Positions 8,761 to 16,919 of a stretch of DNA of 64,000 bases are shown here, one piece after another. Below the pieces are notes generated by a model that made no database searches, was not told the origin of the DNA, and saw only the letters and a list, made by a program, of their open reading frames with translations. The stretch comes from Halobacillus halophilus. GTDB taxonomy: Bacteria; Bacillota; Bacilli; Bacillales; Halobacillaceae. Within the stretch, counting starts at the first letter, position 1. Every line of letters begins with the position of its first letter. The position numbers and the translations under genes were made by a program. Location of the stretch: assembly GCF_020171985.1 (NCBI RefSeq), contig NZ_JAIVAL010000009.1, positions 1 to 64,000 on the forward strand, given 5' to 3'.

Positions 8761-9201
8761 ATGACCGATCATCTCTTTATTTCGTTTTTGTGGTTAATGG
8801 GTGCTTACTGGGTGGTGACAGCCATAGCGATGCTTCATATGGTTATGTTTAATACTGTGTACAAAGTGCCGAGTGCCAAACAAGCCGGAACCTCCCCGCT
8901 GAAATCTCCTGCCTACCTGAAAACCTTGCCGTATCAAGCTTTGTATAATGTGATTGTGTTTCCAGTTTTCTTGTGGTTTTACACGCAAACCATGGCTCCG
9001 GCCAATATTGATGTTTTCATGTTTCATACGGTTCTACAATGGACGGTTTTATCTATCCTGGTAGACTATGTCGTCTGGGTACTTATCCCTCATAAATACA
9101 AATTCACGCACAAAGAATTCTATGTGAATTATCAACCATGGATTTCGCTTATCTACGCCGCAATATTTGTGAGTCATTATATTACCGGTTGGTTCGTCTA
9201 A
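8761..9201 (+). CDS. unknown four-helix membrane protein
   Basis: 146 residues starting at ATG 8761, eight bases after AAGGAG; an in-frame GTG at 8752 overlaps that SD. Four hydrophobic segments are visible: LFISFLWLMGAYWVVTAIA near the N-terminus, then NVIVFPVFLWFYTQ, TVLQWTVLSILVDYVVWVLI and ISLIYAAIFVSHYITGWFV. A charged loop, HKYKFTHKEFYVNYQ, lies before the last helix. I do not recognise the family and see no enzymatic motif. A broken small membrane gene follows 12 bases downstream with its own SD, so the two probably once formed an operon. Confidence 0.75.
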   Translation: MTDHLFISFLWLMGAYWVVTAIAMLHMVMFNTVYKVPSAKQAGTSPLKSPAYLKTLPYQALYNVIVFPVFLWFYTQTMAPANIDVFMFHTVLQWTVLSILVDYVVWVLIPHKYKFTHKEFYVNYQPWISLIYAAIFVSHYITGWFV

Positions 9202-9213
9202 AGGAGATTGGGG

Positions 9214-9483
9214 ATGGGCATCGTCCATAATTAAGCTTTTTTTGAAATGATAGTTATTACGTTCATGATGGTTGTTGCAACGTTATTTGTTCCTGATCCG
9301 TTGCCTTTTCCCCTCTCATTTATGTATGGAACGTCATTTGAGAAAGCTGATACAGGCATGGTGTTTTTCGATAGTCTATTCTTCGGATATTTGTTGTTTT
9401 AAACCAGTAATCTATCTATTTCTTGGTTAGGTCATAGTTTACCTAACCTCACGGCGGCTACTTTTTTGCTGATCTTCTCTTAG
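9214..9483 (+). pseudogene. decayed small membrane-protein gene with two in-frame stops
   Basis: After a good SD (AAAGGAG at 9200-9206) an ATG at 9214 opens a frame of 90 codons ending in TAG at 9481-9483, broken by TAA at 9232-9234 and TAA at 9400-9402. The pieces between the stops are hydrophobic and protein-like (for example MIVITFMMVVATLFVPDPLP and SLFFGYLLF). The well-placed SD and single conserved frame suggest a real gene inactivated by point mutation rather than chance. Family unknown. Confidence 0.5.
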
Positions 9484-9523
9484 TTAAAAACAAAAAGGAA
9501 CGTACCTGCCATAAGCCTAAATA

Positions 9524-9562
9524 AAAAAGTGGAAATCCATGTTGAGGATTCCCACTTTTTTA
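9524..9562. terminator. intrinsic terminator, usable in both directions
   Basis: AAAAAGTGGAAATCC (9524-9538) pairs with GGATTCCCACTTTTT (9546-9560) with one mismatch. T-runs on both strands allow either direction; it would end the 8761 transcription unit. Confidence 0.8.
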
Positions 9563-9901
9563 CTCCATATGACTTACTGCCACTGGATACTCTGACTAAT
9601 GGACCAGAGCTTCACCATCTAATCCTATACCTATACAAACCATCGTCTCTTTTTTTATAATTTCTCTTTAATTAAGATGGCTTGAATTAAAGATAACATA
9701 AATATACCTCTATGCCTATCTTTTTACAAATAAATACATATCTTTTTTCACACCTTTTAAGCTGGTTTTTCTCATGATAAATTTCCGGAATGTACGATCT
9801 TATCTTCTCTATTCTCTCTTAATCTTAGACATTCATTATATCGATTGAATCATGTACAATTTGAAGAATGAAGATTCACTATTCAAGCTGGAGGGATCAG
9901 A
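9563..9901 (+). other. AT-rich leader region of the FGGY kinase gene
   Basis: No gene is visible here. It is strongly AT-rich and lies directly upstream of the kinase, whose SD (GGAGGG) is at about 9890-9895. I saw no clear catabolite-repression (cre) box, operator or riboswitch, and no promoter pair I would defend. Confidence 0.5.
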
Positions 9902-11383
9902 ATGACATACATAGCAGCATTCGACCTGGGAACATCTGCTCTAAAAGGAATTCTTCTAGATAGAGAAGGTCACCGGGCAAATGAACAGTCGATAGAAATC
10001 GAAACGAAATACGGTCTGAACGGGGAAGTTGAACAGCAGCCGGAACAATGGTGGCAGGCCCTTCAAACTATCCTTTCAATTTGGAAGGACACCACTCCCG
10101 GACGTGTAGAAGCCATCACGGCCGTTACGTTTAGCGGGCAAATGGAAGATGTTATACCGCTAGATCCTTCTGGAACAGCTTCTAATGCCATTCTTTATTC
10201 AGACACAAGAGCTGATCAAGAAGCACGGTTTATCCAATCAAAGAAGCCTTTGCTTTCAAATATTACAGGAAATGCGATCCGATCATCTACTCCTCTCGCA
10301 AAACTATTATGGATGAAGAAGCATCAACCTCCTCAGTACCAATCTACGAAAGCTTTCGTATTCAGCGCGAAGGATTATCTCATCCACAAGTTGACAAATG
10401 AAATAGTAACCGATCCTGTAACCGCTGCAACTTCAGGTCTAATGGATTTAAATGAGCGGAGTTGGAGCGAGGAACTTCTTTCCGATTTTTCAATAGATGC
10501 CAGTAAGATGCCTCGCCTCCTTGAGCCAGAAGAAGAAGCAGGAAAGATAACGGCTCAAGTTTCTCAAGTGACAGGATTTTCTGTTGAGACTCCTGTCTTG
10601 TGCGGCAGCGGGGATGCAGGTGCCGCCACACTCGGTGCGGGCGCTCTTTACGAAGGTGATTTGTATTTATACTTAGGTACGACGGGCTGGGCAGCTGCTC
10701 CAACAAAAGAGAGTGCGAATAAGATAGACGGAGTATTTACTCTTTCGCATTTGCCGGAAGGAACCAACATTTCCATCGCCCCGCTGTTGAACGCCGGAAA
10801 CGTTCATCAGTGGGCCGTCCATACCTGGGGTGACCAGACTGAATCTCCTTACGATAATTTTGAAAAAATGGCCGCTGCCTCCCCAGCGGGTGCAAATGGT
10901 GTTCTCTTTTTGCCTTATCTGCACGGAGAACGATTTCCGGTTATGGATCCAGAAGCTTCCGGCGCGTTCGTGGGACTGAATCCGGCTGTCCAGAAGTCCG
11001 ACTTCGCACGTGCGGTAGTAGAAGGGTTATGTTTTTCCTGCTGTCAGGTGATTGAATCTCTCTCTGAAAAACAAGAGGGAATGATGACGATCATAGGAGG
11101 GGGAACGAGAAGCCGTGTCTGGACTCAAACACTCGCTACAATTTTAAATAGACCGATCAGGGTTCCAAATGAAAGTGAATACTCAACTGTAATTGGAGCT
11201 GCCTCGACTGCTTTTATCTCGATGGGCTGGGTCGAAGATTACGCTGAATTCACTAAAAAATATATCGATACCCTGGGAGCCGAAGTCTTCAGACCTGAAC
11301 AAGAAAACCGGGAAACTTATAAATCCCAATACGACCGTTATCTCAGGCTTTATCCAAGTCTTAAGGAGACTTATAACAACTAA
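9902..11383 (+). CDS. FGGY family carbohydrate kinase (xylulokinase/gluconokinase type)
   Basis: 493 residues. The N-terminal phosphate-binding loop is AAFDLGTSALKGILLD, and VTFSGQMEDVIPLD corresponds to the GQMHG-type segment of xylulokinases. The second actin-like domain has CGSGDAGAATLGAG (with the expected catalytic Asp), YLGTTGWAA and the late ATP-binding glycines IIGGGTRSRVWTQTLATIL. The family phosphorylates sugars or sugar acids with ATP; the substrate cannot be told from sequence alone. There is no isomerase, epimerase or sugar transporter next to it, which is unusual for a sugar kinase. ATG 9902 follows GGAGGG. Its only close downstream gene on the same strand is the Nramp-like transporter, 170 bp away. 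Confidence 0.85.
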   Translation: MTYIAAFDLGTSALKGILLDREGHRANEQSIEIETKYGLNGEVEQQPEQWWQALQTILSIWKDTTPGRVEAITAVTFSGQMEDVIPLDPSGTASNAILYSDTRADQEARFIQSKKPLLSNITGNAIRSSTPLAKLLWMKKHQPPQYQSTKAFVFSAKDYLIHKLTNEIVTDPVTAATSGLMDLNERSWSEELLSDFSIDASKMPRLLEPEEEAGKITAQVSQVTGFSVETPVLCGSGDAGAATLGAGALYEGDLYLYLGTTGWAAAPTKESANKIDGVFTLSHLPEGTNISIAPLLNAGNVHQWAVHTWGDQTESPYDNFEKMAAASPAGANGVLFLPYLHGERFPVMDPEASGAFVGLNPAVQKSDFARAVVEGLCFSCCQVIESLSEKQEGMMTIIGGGTRSRVWTQTLATILNRPIRVPNESEYSTVIGAASTAFISMGWVEDYAEFTKKYIDTLGAEVFRPEQENRETYKSQYDRYLRLYPSLKETYNN

Positions 11384-11553
11384 TGACATATAAATAAAAC
11401 GATTAACGCAGGATCATAAAGGGAATTGTTAAAAAATTAAAAAATTTAACTGATAATGTCATGGATGCTATGTACATATTTTCTGACCTAACCGAAGCAG
11501 GCTCTCAAGATTCGTCACTTCCTATTTTTTAAAATAGAAAGAGAGGGAACAGT

Positions 11554-12765
11554 ATGCCAAAAGACAGCACCTTTAAAAGACGTCTGAAAAATGTCGGACC
11601 CGGCGCTATTGTGGCTGCGGCCATCATCGGACCAGGAACAGTTACGACAGCCAGTAATGTTGGAGCAGAATTTGGTTACGCCCTTATCTGGGCACTCGTT
11701 TTTTCTGTCATAGCCACTATGTTCCTCCAGGAAATGGTAACAAGACTTGGAGTAATTACTCGTAAGGATTTAAGCACTATTTTAAGAGAACAGTTTTCCA
11801 ATCCTATATTAAAATGGCTGACGATTTTATTAATTATTTCTGCTATTGTGATTGGAAGTGCAGCCTATGAAGCTGGTAATATCGTGGGCGGAGCCCTCGG
11901 GATGGTAGCCATTACCGGCCTTCCTACTAAATTGGTGGCTATTTTAATTGGAGTCCTCGCTGGAATTCTCTTATGGATTGGCCAATATAAGGTGATTGAA
12001 CGAGTCTTTGTAGGACTTATTTTAATAATGACACTAAGCTTTGTGATCACGGCTATCGTAGTTCAGCCGGACCTCTCTTCCATATTCACAAAAGGATTTG
12101 TTCCTAAGGTTTCTTCCGGAAATACCTTGTATGTCATTTCTTTAATAGGGACTACCATCGTCCCCTACACTTTGTTCTTGCAGTCCTCTACCGTCCAGGA
12201 ACGTTTTAAGGGAGAAGAACAACTAAGCGACAGCCGCTTCGATGTTATTTTGACTATGGCAATATGCGGAATTATATCCGTTTCCATCATCATTACCGCA
12301 GCCGCTGCTTTTCCTTTAGGAACTTCCATTCAGGATCCTTCCTCCATGGCAGAGCAGCTACAGCCGCTGCTTGGCTCATGGGCAAAATACGTCTTTGCGA
12401 TAGGGATTTTTGCTGCCGGAATTTCCTCCTCCATGACAGCTCCCCTGGCTGCTGCTTATGCCACAGCCGGAGCGCTGGGGTGGGAAAAGAATCTACGTTC
12501 AGCAAAATTCCGTTTCATTTGGATGATTGTTCTGCTCGTGGGTGTCATCTTTTCAAGTCTGGGCTATGACCCTATTCAACTGATTGTTTTTTCTCAATAT
12601 GCGAATGGATTAATTCTGCCGATTATCGTATTATTCTTAATGTTTGCCATGAATAATCGAAAAACACTGCACCAATATGTAAATCCAATCTGGATCAATA
12701 TAGTGGGATGGCTGATCTTCATCATTACGGTAACCTTATCCCTTATGTCGTTCGGCATTTTCTAA
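11554..12765 (+). CDS. Nramp-related transporter lacking the canonical metal-binding motifs
   Basis: 403 residues with about eleven hydrophobic segments. The N-terminus KNVGPGAIVAAAIIGPGTVT aligns with the Nramp start (GPGFLAAIGYIDPGN), but the metal-coordinating DPGN of helix 1 reads GPGT. In helix 6 the canonical ATVMPHNLYLHSS reads TTIVPYTLFLQSS, so the methionine and histidine are gone too. The fold assignment is good, but classical Mn/Fe transport through the usual Asp/Asn/Met site cannot be assumed; another ion or substrate is possible. SD AGAGAGGG lies before ATG 11554. A terminator follows at once, so it is a single gene or the end of a unit with the upstream kinase. Confidence 0.8.
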   Translation: MPKDSTFKRRLKNVGPGAIVAAAIIGPGTVTTASNVGAEFGYALIWALVFSVIATMFLQEMVTRLGVITRKDLSTILREQFSNPILKWLTILLIISAIVIGSAAYEAGNIVGGALGMVAITGLPTKLVAILIGVLAGILLWIGQYKVIERVFVGLILIMTLSFVITAIVVQPDLSSIFTKGFVPKVSSGNTLYVISLIGTTIVPYTLFLQSSTVQERFKGEEQLSDSRFDVILTMAICGIISVSIIITAAAAFPLGTSIQDPSSMAEQLQPLLGSWAKYVFAIGIFAAGISSSMTAPLAAAYATAGALGWEKNLRSAKFRFIWMIVLLVGVIFSSLGYDPIQLIVFSQYANGLILPIIVLFLMFAMNNRKTLHQYVNPIWINIVGWLIFIITVTLSLMSFGIF

Positions 12766-12769
12766 ACCC

Positions 12770-12797
12770 AAAAACCTGTCCTCGGACGGGTTTTTGA
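12770..12797 (+). terminator. terminator of the Nramp-like gene
   Basis: AAAAACCTGTCC pairs with GGACGGGTTTTT, about 12 bp with one mismatch and a tight loop, and ends in a T-run five bases after the stop codon region. Confidence 0.85.
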
Positions 12798-12854
12798 TAT
12801 TATCTCTCTTTAATTTGAGGATCTATTAACCTTCGATGTTATTAAGGTAAAGCT

Positions 12855-13060
12855 CCCGTTACTTGAAGACTCAGTTTCGAGGTAAATGGGTCCATTACGT
12901 AGATGGATAAGGGTTGGTGGGGAAATAACTCGCTTTCCTGTGGGGGAACTGGTGAGCCTCCTCAGTCGTTTCACTCCTTGTGGGGTCTCACCTAGATCCT
13001 TCTCCCACGGGAGTCTCGCCATTTCCCCACCAACCCAACTTTAATACTGCGAACGGACCC
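12855..13060 (+). repeat. dispersed intergenic repeat, copy 3
   Basis: Begins with the family end CCCGTTACTTGAAGACTCAG and runs through GCGAGTTATTTCC-like, GGTCTCACCTAGATCC and GGGAGTCTCGCCATTTCC blocks that match 39448-39660 in the opposite orientation. No coding capacity. It follows the Nramp terminator and starts a 0.8 kb patch made mostly of repeats. Confidence 0.85.
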
Positions 13061-13253
13061 TTCTATAAGAGAATGATGCTTCTGCTTAATCTGGATTAAA
13101 TGCTTTTATGACAGACTTTGTGGGTTTTTACATCCTGAAAATAGGTAGAATCCTAATGGTCTAATGCTTCAAAACGGAGGTAATGTATAAAGTGGTTTCG
13201 AACTTCTGACTGGGCAAGGTCCGGAGGGGGATAATGAAGACTCCTATTTTAAA

Positions 13254-13400
13254 AGCGGAAGCACCTTGGTCAGCGGCGTATGGACTGGACTAAGCTGGCG
13301 GAGATAAAGAAAACACGAAGAGCGGAGCGATTCGATGTTGCCTTATCGTACTGAAGTGAGGGATGTCTCACTAGCCGCTAGGTGCTGGAACTGGATAGCT
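13254..13400 (+). repeat. second type of Bacillaceae intergenic repeat
   Basis: This roughly 150 bp block runs from AGCGGAAGCACCTTGG through GTATGGACTGGACT and GAGCGGAGCGATTCGATGTT to GCCGCTAGGTGCTGGAACTG. Its ends are inverted (GCACC with GGTGC). From general knowledge it resembles a repeat common between genes of Bacillus and relatives, but only one copy is in this window, so that rests on memory and not on an internal match. Confidence 0.55.
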
Positions 13401-13453
13401 CTCCTTGTCGTTTATGTTCTGATTTTCGAGTAAAACTAAAAAAGTGTAAGAAC

Positions 13454-13664
13454 GGGATCAACATGATCGGTGAGACCCCGGAAAGCTTTAGAAAGCTTTA
13501 GCTTGAGGAGGCTCAGCACATATAAGAAGTTCGACTAAGATCGCCACGTCCTGTGGCAACATCGAACGACCCTGCGTCGTGCAGGGCCGGAAAGCGAATT
13601 ATCCCCCGCAGGACCTTTCCTCTCATAAAATATCTCGAAACTGAGTCTTCAACTAATCGGCCCT
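13454..13664 (-). repeat. dispersed intergenic repeat, copy 4
   Basis: Nearly identical to copy 1 (121-317), sharing TGATCGGTGAGACCCCGG and ACCCTGCGTCGTGCAGGGCC and the closing TATCTCGAAACTGAGTCTTC signature. It differs by a tandem duplication of the 10-mer AAAGCTTTAG. It lies just before the 3' end of fosB. Confidence 0.88.
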
Positions 13665-13727
13665 ATTGCTTAATAAGCCTTAAATAAAAAAATTAACCAT
13701 AAACTATAATCAAGTTACATTATACTG

Positions 13728-13748
13728 ATGACCTAAGGTGGAAATATT
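13728..13748 (+). other. conserved short motif, occurrence 1 (contains ACCTAAGGT)
   Basis: ACCTAAGGTGGAAATATT with preceding ATG matches 20734-20754 at 19 of 21 positions. The core ACCTnAGGT is palindromic. This copy lies downstream of the fosB stop. Function unknown; it may be a protein-binding site or a small repeat. Confidence 0.4.
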
Positions 13749-13758
13749 AGGGTGAGGT

Positions 13759-14187
13759 TTATGAACGGTCATAGAATTCCATATGTGGTTTTTCTTGTTT
13801 ATAATAGTTTAGCCTATCTTCCAACGTACCTGTATGAAACTCAAACTTATGACCATCCGGATCGGTGAAATAGATCGACTTTTTATCTTGCTCACTGCGC
13901 GGCCTTCCAGATAGGATATTTACATTCAATGCCTCGAGTTTGTTATAAATCGCTTCATAATCCGATGGTTCTATAGAGAAGGCGATATGAGTATAAGACT
14001 GACTGATTTCATTGCGGGGAATATTCTTCTCAACGTTAAGTGCCAGCCACATCCCATTCAAATCAAAATAAGCCGTGTTCTCGCCTTTCACCAATAACTC
14101 TGCTTCAAACACCTCACGGTAAAACTGGATCGATTTATGTAAATCAGAAACGGAAAACAGAAAATGATTTAATCCTTGGATGGACAT
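13759..14187 (-). CDS. fosB: metallothiol transferase FosB (fosfomycin-modifying enzyme)
   Basis: 142 residues, the usual size of FosB. It belongs to the vicinal-oxygen-chelate (glyoxalase) superfamily and adds a thiol, bacillithiol in Bacillaceae, to the epoxide of fosfomycin in the cytoplasm. The whole protein follows the FosB pattern: [11 protein letters not shown]-like start, [27 protein letters not shown] and the ending KPHMEFYD. Metal ligands expected for the family are His8, His67 and Glu116. It is an ordinary chromosomal gene in this setting: no mobile element is adjacent, only intergenic repeats downstream. It is followed upstream by a methyltransferase on the same strand, 37 bp away. 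Confidence 0.93.
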   Translation of the reverse strand: MSIQGLNHFLFSVSDLHKSIQFYREVFEAELLVKGENTAYFDLNGMWLALNVEKNIPRNEISQSYTHIAFSIEPSDYEAIYNKLEALNVNILSGRPRSEQDKKSIYFTDPDGHKFEFHTGTLEDRLNYYKQEKPHMEFYDRS

Positions 14188-14224
14188 ACATTCAACTCCT
14201 CCTATGTTATCTACAGCTTTCAGC

Positions 14225-14983
14225 CTAGCGTTTAACGGCTTTTATAATCATAGTCGCCGGAAACTCACGGGCTTTGTACAATGAATAATAGCGATCGGAC
14301 ACCTCTGCTTCTATTCCATCGTAACTGTGTCCAGGCTCACTTTCTATAACTTTCTCTATTTGGAATCCAGATTGAATTAAGTGATTTATATACGTAGACA
14401 TTTTCCGCTTATAGATCATCATATCCACCTCTTCCCCTTTAAAATTTTTCATGACTTTAGCCCCTTCCTCCTGGTAGCTCCCCTCCAGACGCAATGTTCC
14501 ACCTTCACTAGTAACATGGGCATACAAAGGATGATCCCAGCTGAATATAAAGCTTCCGCCTTTCTTTAAGTAGGAATAAATGAGATCAAAGGTTGCCTGT
14601 AAATCTGTCGTCCACCCGATCGCATAAACCGAGTACACATAATCAAAATGCTCCCTCGGCAGTCCAACATCTATTTCCATCGCTCCGCAGAATAAATGAG
14701 GCTTTAACCCTTGAAGTAGTTGAGCGGCCGCTTTCTTTTGCGTATTGGATAAATCAACGCCCCACAGTTCACTGGCACCTTTAGAATCCATATATCGCAA
14801 GGAATGACCGCTTCCATATCCAATTTCAAGCACTTTCTTACCTTGAAGCTCTTCAAAGAGCTGTAATTCTTCTTCAGTCTGAGCGAACGGTCCATAGTTT
14901 GGCAAAGCATCTACCCCGTTAAAATGTGGTGCAACGATATCCCAGCTTACCTTGTTTTGTTTCAGCATGTCTTTTGACACCAT
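14225..14983 (-). CDS. class I SAM-dependent methyltransferase
   Basis: 252 residues starting at ATG 14983 behind GAGGAGG. Motif I is [18 protein letters not shown] (the SAM-binding glycine loop), followed by [11 protein letters not shown] (acidic end of strand 2), and the later strand [12 protein letters not shown] and [13 protein letters not shown]. The methyl acceptor cannot be deduced; similar proteins are annotated only as class I methyltransferases. It is directly upstream of fosB on the same strand with a short gap, so the two may be cotranscribed, but a shared role is not implied. Confidence 0.85.
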   Translation of the reverse strand: MVSKDMLKQNKVSWDIVAPHFNGVDALPNYGPFAQTEEELQLFEELQGKKVLEIGYGSGHSLRYMDSKGASELWGVDLSNTQKKAAAQLLQGLKPHLFCGAMEIDVGLPREHFDYVYSVYAIGWTTDLQATFDLIYSYLKKGGSFIFSWDHPLYAHVTSEGGTLRLEGSYQEEGAKVMKNFKGEEVDMMIYKRKMSTYINHLIQSGFQIEKVIESEPGHSYDGIEAEVSDRYYSLYKAREFPATMIIKAVKR

Positions 14984-15262
14984 CTTTACCTCCTCTTTAA
15001 TTTACAATCTAACCTATATACATACTATAACGCGAAGCTTGTATGCCTGACCTTTTTTTCAAGAAGGTTTAAGAAATGAGATGGAAAAACAAGCGTTTCT
15101 TCAAGAGTCATTTACACCTTATTCATCCTAATTCCAAAACGGTCATAGAAGATTTAAACATTAGGTAAAATATACCATATTATCCTTATTATAGTTTCAA
15201 TATCTTTATCAGAGTGAACGTATATAAGAAGAAATCTATTCCATAGAAAGGCGTGACTTTTC

Positions 15263-16384
15263 ATGCAGGCACTGGCCTATCAAGGAAAAGACCATGTTGA
15301 AGTAAAAAACGTTGAAGCTCCTAAAATTCAAAGAGGCGACGATATGATTGTCCGTATCACGGCAACAGGTATATGCGGTTCAGATTTACACCTTTATAAA
15401 AACGGAATTCCTCTTTCCGAAGACTACATTATCGGACACGAACCCATGGGTATCGTAGAAGAAGTAGGCCCTGAGGTGAAAAATGTTAAAAAGGGAGATC
15501 GTGTAGTGATCCCATTTAACGTAGGCTGCGGAGACTGTTTCTATTGTAATAATCAGATGGAAAGCCAGTGTGACAATTCTAACCCGCACAGCGATAACGG
15601 CTCTCTATTTGGTTACTCCGAACAATTCGGGAACTATCCCGGCGGCCAAGCCGAGTACCTCCGTGTTCCTTACGCTGATTTCACTTCCTTTGTCGTTCCA
15701 GAATCAAGTGAATTGGAAGATGAGAGTGTTCTCTTCTTGTCCGACGTCGTACCGACCGCCTATTGGAGCGTGGAACACAGCGGTGTGAAGCAGGACGACA
15801 CGGTAGTCATTCTTGGCGCAGGCCCCATCGGTTTGATGGCTCAGAAATTCGCCTGGAAAAAAGGAGCCAAGCGAGTCATTTCCATCGACCATGTTCCGCA
15901 TCGTCTTGAACATGCGAAGCGTACCAACAATGTCGAAACGTATAACTTTAAAGAACATGATGAAATTGGTGGATTCCTTCATCAATCAACCCAAGGGGGA
16001 GCCGATGTAGTCATTGACTGTGTAGGAATGGATGGTACCGTTGCTTCCAGCGAGCACGGACCAAGCGATGACCAGAATATCAGCCCGATTATCACAGCTT
16101 CTGAGTCCGTCCGGAAATTTGGAACCATTCAATTAACAGGCGTATATGGCATTAATGCGGATAACTTCCCAATCGGGGACTTGTTCGGTCGTAACGTTTC
16201 CTTGAAAATGGGCCAGGCTCCCGTCATTCACCTGATGCCGGAACTTTATAACATGATCGAGAACAACGAATTTAGCCCTACTGACATAATCACGCACAAA
16301 ATGGATCTTAAAGATGCACCTGAAGCTTATGATATTTTTGATAAAAAAGCAGATAACAACATCAAGGTCGTGCTTAAACCATAA
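15263..16384 (+). CDS. zinc-dependent alcohol dehydrogenase (formaldehyde dehydrogenase-like MDR)
   Basis: 373 residues. Catalytic zinc ligands are in ATGICGSDLHLY (Cys) and GHEPMGIVEEVG (His-Glu). The structural zinc site is CGDCFYCNNQMESQC. The NAD-binding fold has VVILGAGPIGLMAQKFA, then ISIDHVPHRLEHAKR, where Asp at the end of strand 2 favours NAD. The long insert and the HEPMG and NVGCGDCFYC segments place it with glutathione-independent formaldehyde dehydrogenase-like members, but the substrate is not certain. It is preceded by AAAGG and followed by its own terminator, so it is probably monocistronic. Confidence 0.88.
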   Translation: MQALAYQGKDHVEVKNVEAPKIQRGDDMIVRITATGICGSDLHLYKNGIPLSEDYIIGHEPMGIVEEVGPEVKNVKKGDRVVIPFNVGCGDCFYCNNQMESQCDNSNPHSDNGSLFGYSEQFGNYPGGQAEYLRVPYADFTSFVVPESSELEDESVLFLSDVVPTAYWSVEHSGVKQDDTVVILGAGPIGLMAQKFAWKKGAKRVISIDHVPHRLEHAKRTNNVETYNFKEHDEIGGFLHQSTQGGADVVIDCVGMDGTVASSEHGPSDDQNISPIITASESVRKFGTIQLTGVYGINADNFPIGDLFGRNVSLKMGQAPVIHLMPELYNMIENNEFSPTDIITHKMDLKDAPEAYDIFDKKADNNIKVVLKP

Positions 16385-16388
16385 TATG

Positions 16389-16421
16389 AAAAGCAGCAAG
16401 TCCCGCACTTGCTGCTTTTCT
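16389..16421 (+). terminator. terminator of the alcohol dehydrogenase gene
   Basis: AAAAGCAGCAAGT pairs with ACTTGCTGCTTTT around a short loop, five bases after the stop, ending in a T-run. Strong and symmetrical, so it can act on both strands. Confidence 0.85.
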
Positions 16422-16437
16422 ACATGGTTTTTAGTAA

Positions 16438-16860
16438 AAGAAAAACAAACTTCCAGTTCAGCTTCTTCCCACTGTTAAAACGAACCCTGTAAAAATTGAT
16501 TTCAGCGCATCAGATATTCCGGCGGGTACCCACGGACTTCACATCCATGAAAAAGGTATGTGCGAAGGACCAGATTTCAAATCAGCAGGAGGTCACTTTA
16601 ATCCGGCCAACGTGAGTCATGGAACTGAATCGGAGGAAGGCCCCCATGCTGGAGACCTTCCTAATCTGGAAGTATCCGATGAAGGTTCTATTCAGAAAGA
16701 ACTGACGGCAGAACGGGTTACGTTGAAAGAAGGCCAGGAGAATTCCCTCCTGAAGGAAGGCGGAACGGCTCTCGTTATTCATGCAGGAGCTGATGATCAA
16801 GAATCTCATCCTTCCGGAGATGCAGGCGCAAGAATTGCATGTGGTGAAATCAGCAGATAG
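16438..16860 (+). pseudogene. 5'-truncated Cu/Zn superoxide dismutase gene
   Basis: The frame is open from 16438 (after a TAA at 16435) to a TAG at 16860 and translates as the C-terminal three quarters of a Cu/Zn superoxide dismutase: IPAGTHGLHIHEKGMCEG, SAGGHFNPANVSHG, PHAGDLPNLEV, VIHAGADDQESHPSGDAGAR and IACGEI. All expected Cu and Zn ligands and the active-site Arg are present. Missing are a start codon with an SD, the signal peptide/lipobox and the first beta strands. The only ATG (16558) is inside the HIHEKGMC segment after two copper histidines, so it cannot give an active enzyme. The break is at the alcohol dehydrogenase terminator, suggesting a deletion that fused the two loci. Confidence 0.82.
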
Positions 16861-16875
16861 GTCCCGTCCATTACG

Positions 16876-16904
16876 AAAGCCCCTGGCACCCAGGGGCTTT
16901 CTTT
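16876..16904. terminator. terminator between the SOD remnant and the histidine kinase operon
   Basis: AAAGCCCCTGG (16876-16886) pairs with CCAGGGGCTTT (16889-16900), with T-rich sequence on both sides. It can serve the minus-strand two-component operon that ends at 16920. Confidence 0.8.
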
Positions 16905-16919
16905 ATCGCTCTTATTCGC

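Noticed and set aside
12810-13022. 70-codon minus-strand frame inside the repeat patch, and a similar frame at 39452-39673
   Set aside because: Both are translations of the dispersed repeat (they share RLPWEKD/RLPREKD and ETPQGVKRLR), so similarity comes from the repeat and not from a protein.
12855-13664. Possible CRISPR array or insertion sequence in the repeat patch
   Set aside because: Repeats are long, few and unevenly spaced, with no transposase frame and no regular spacers.
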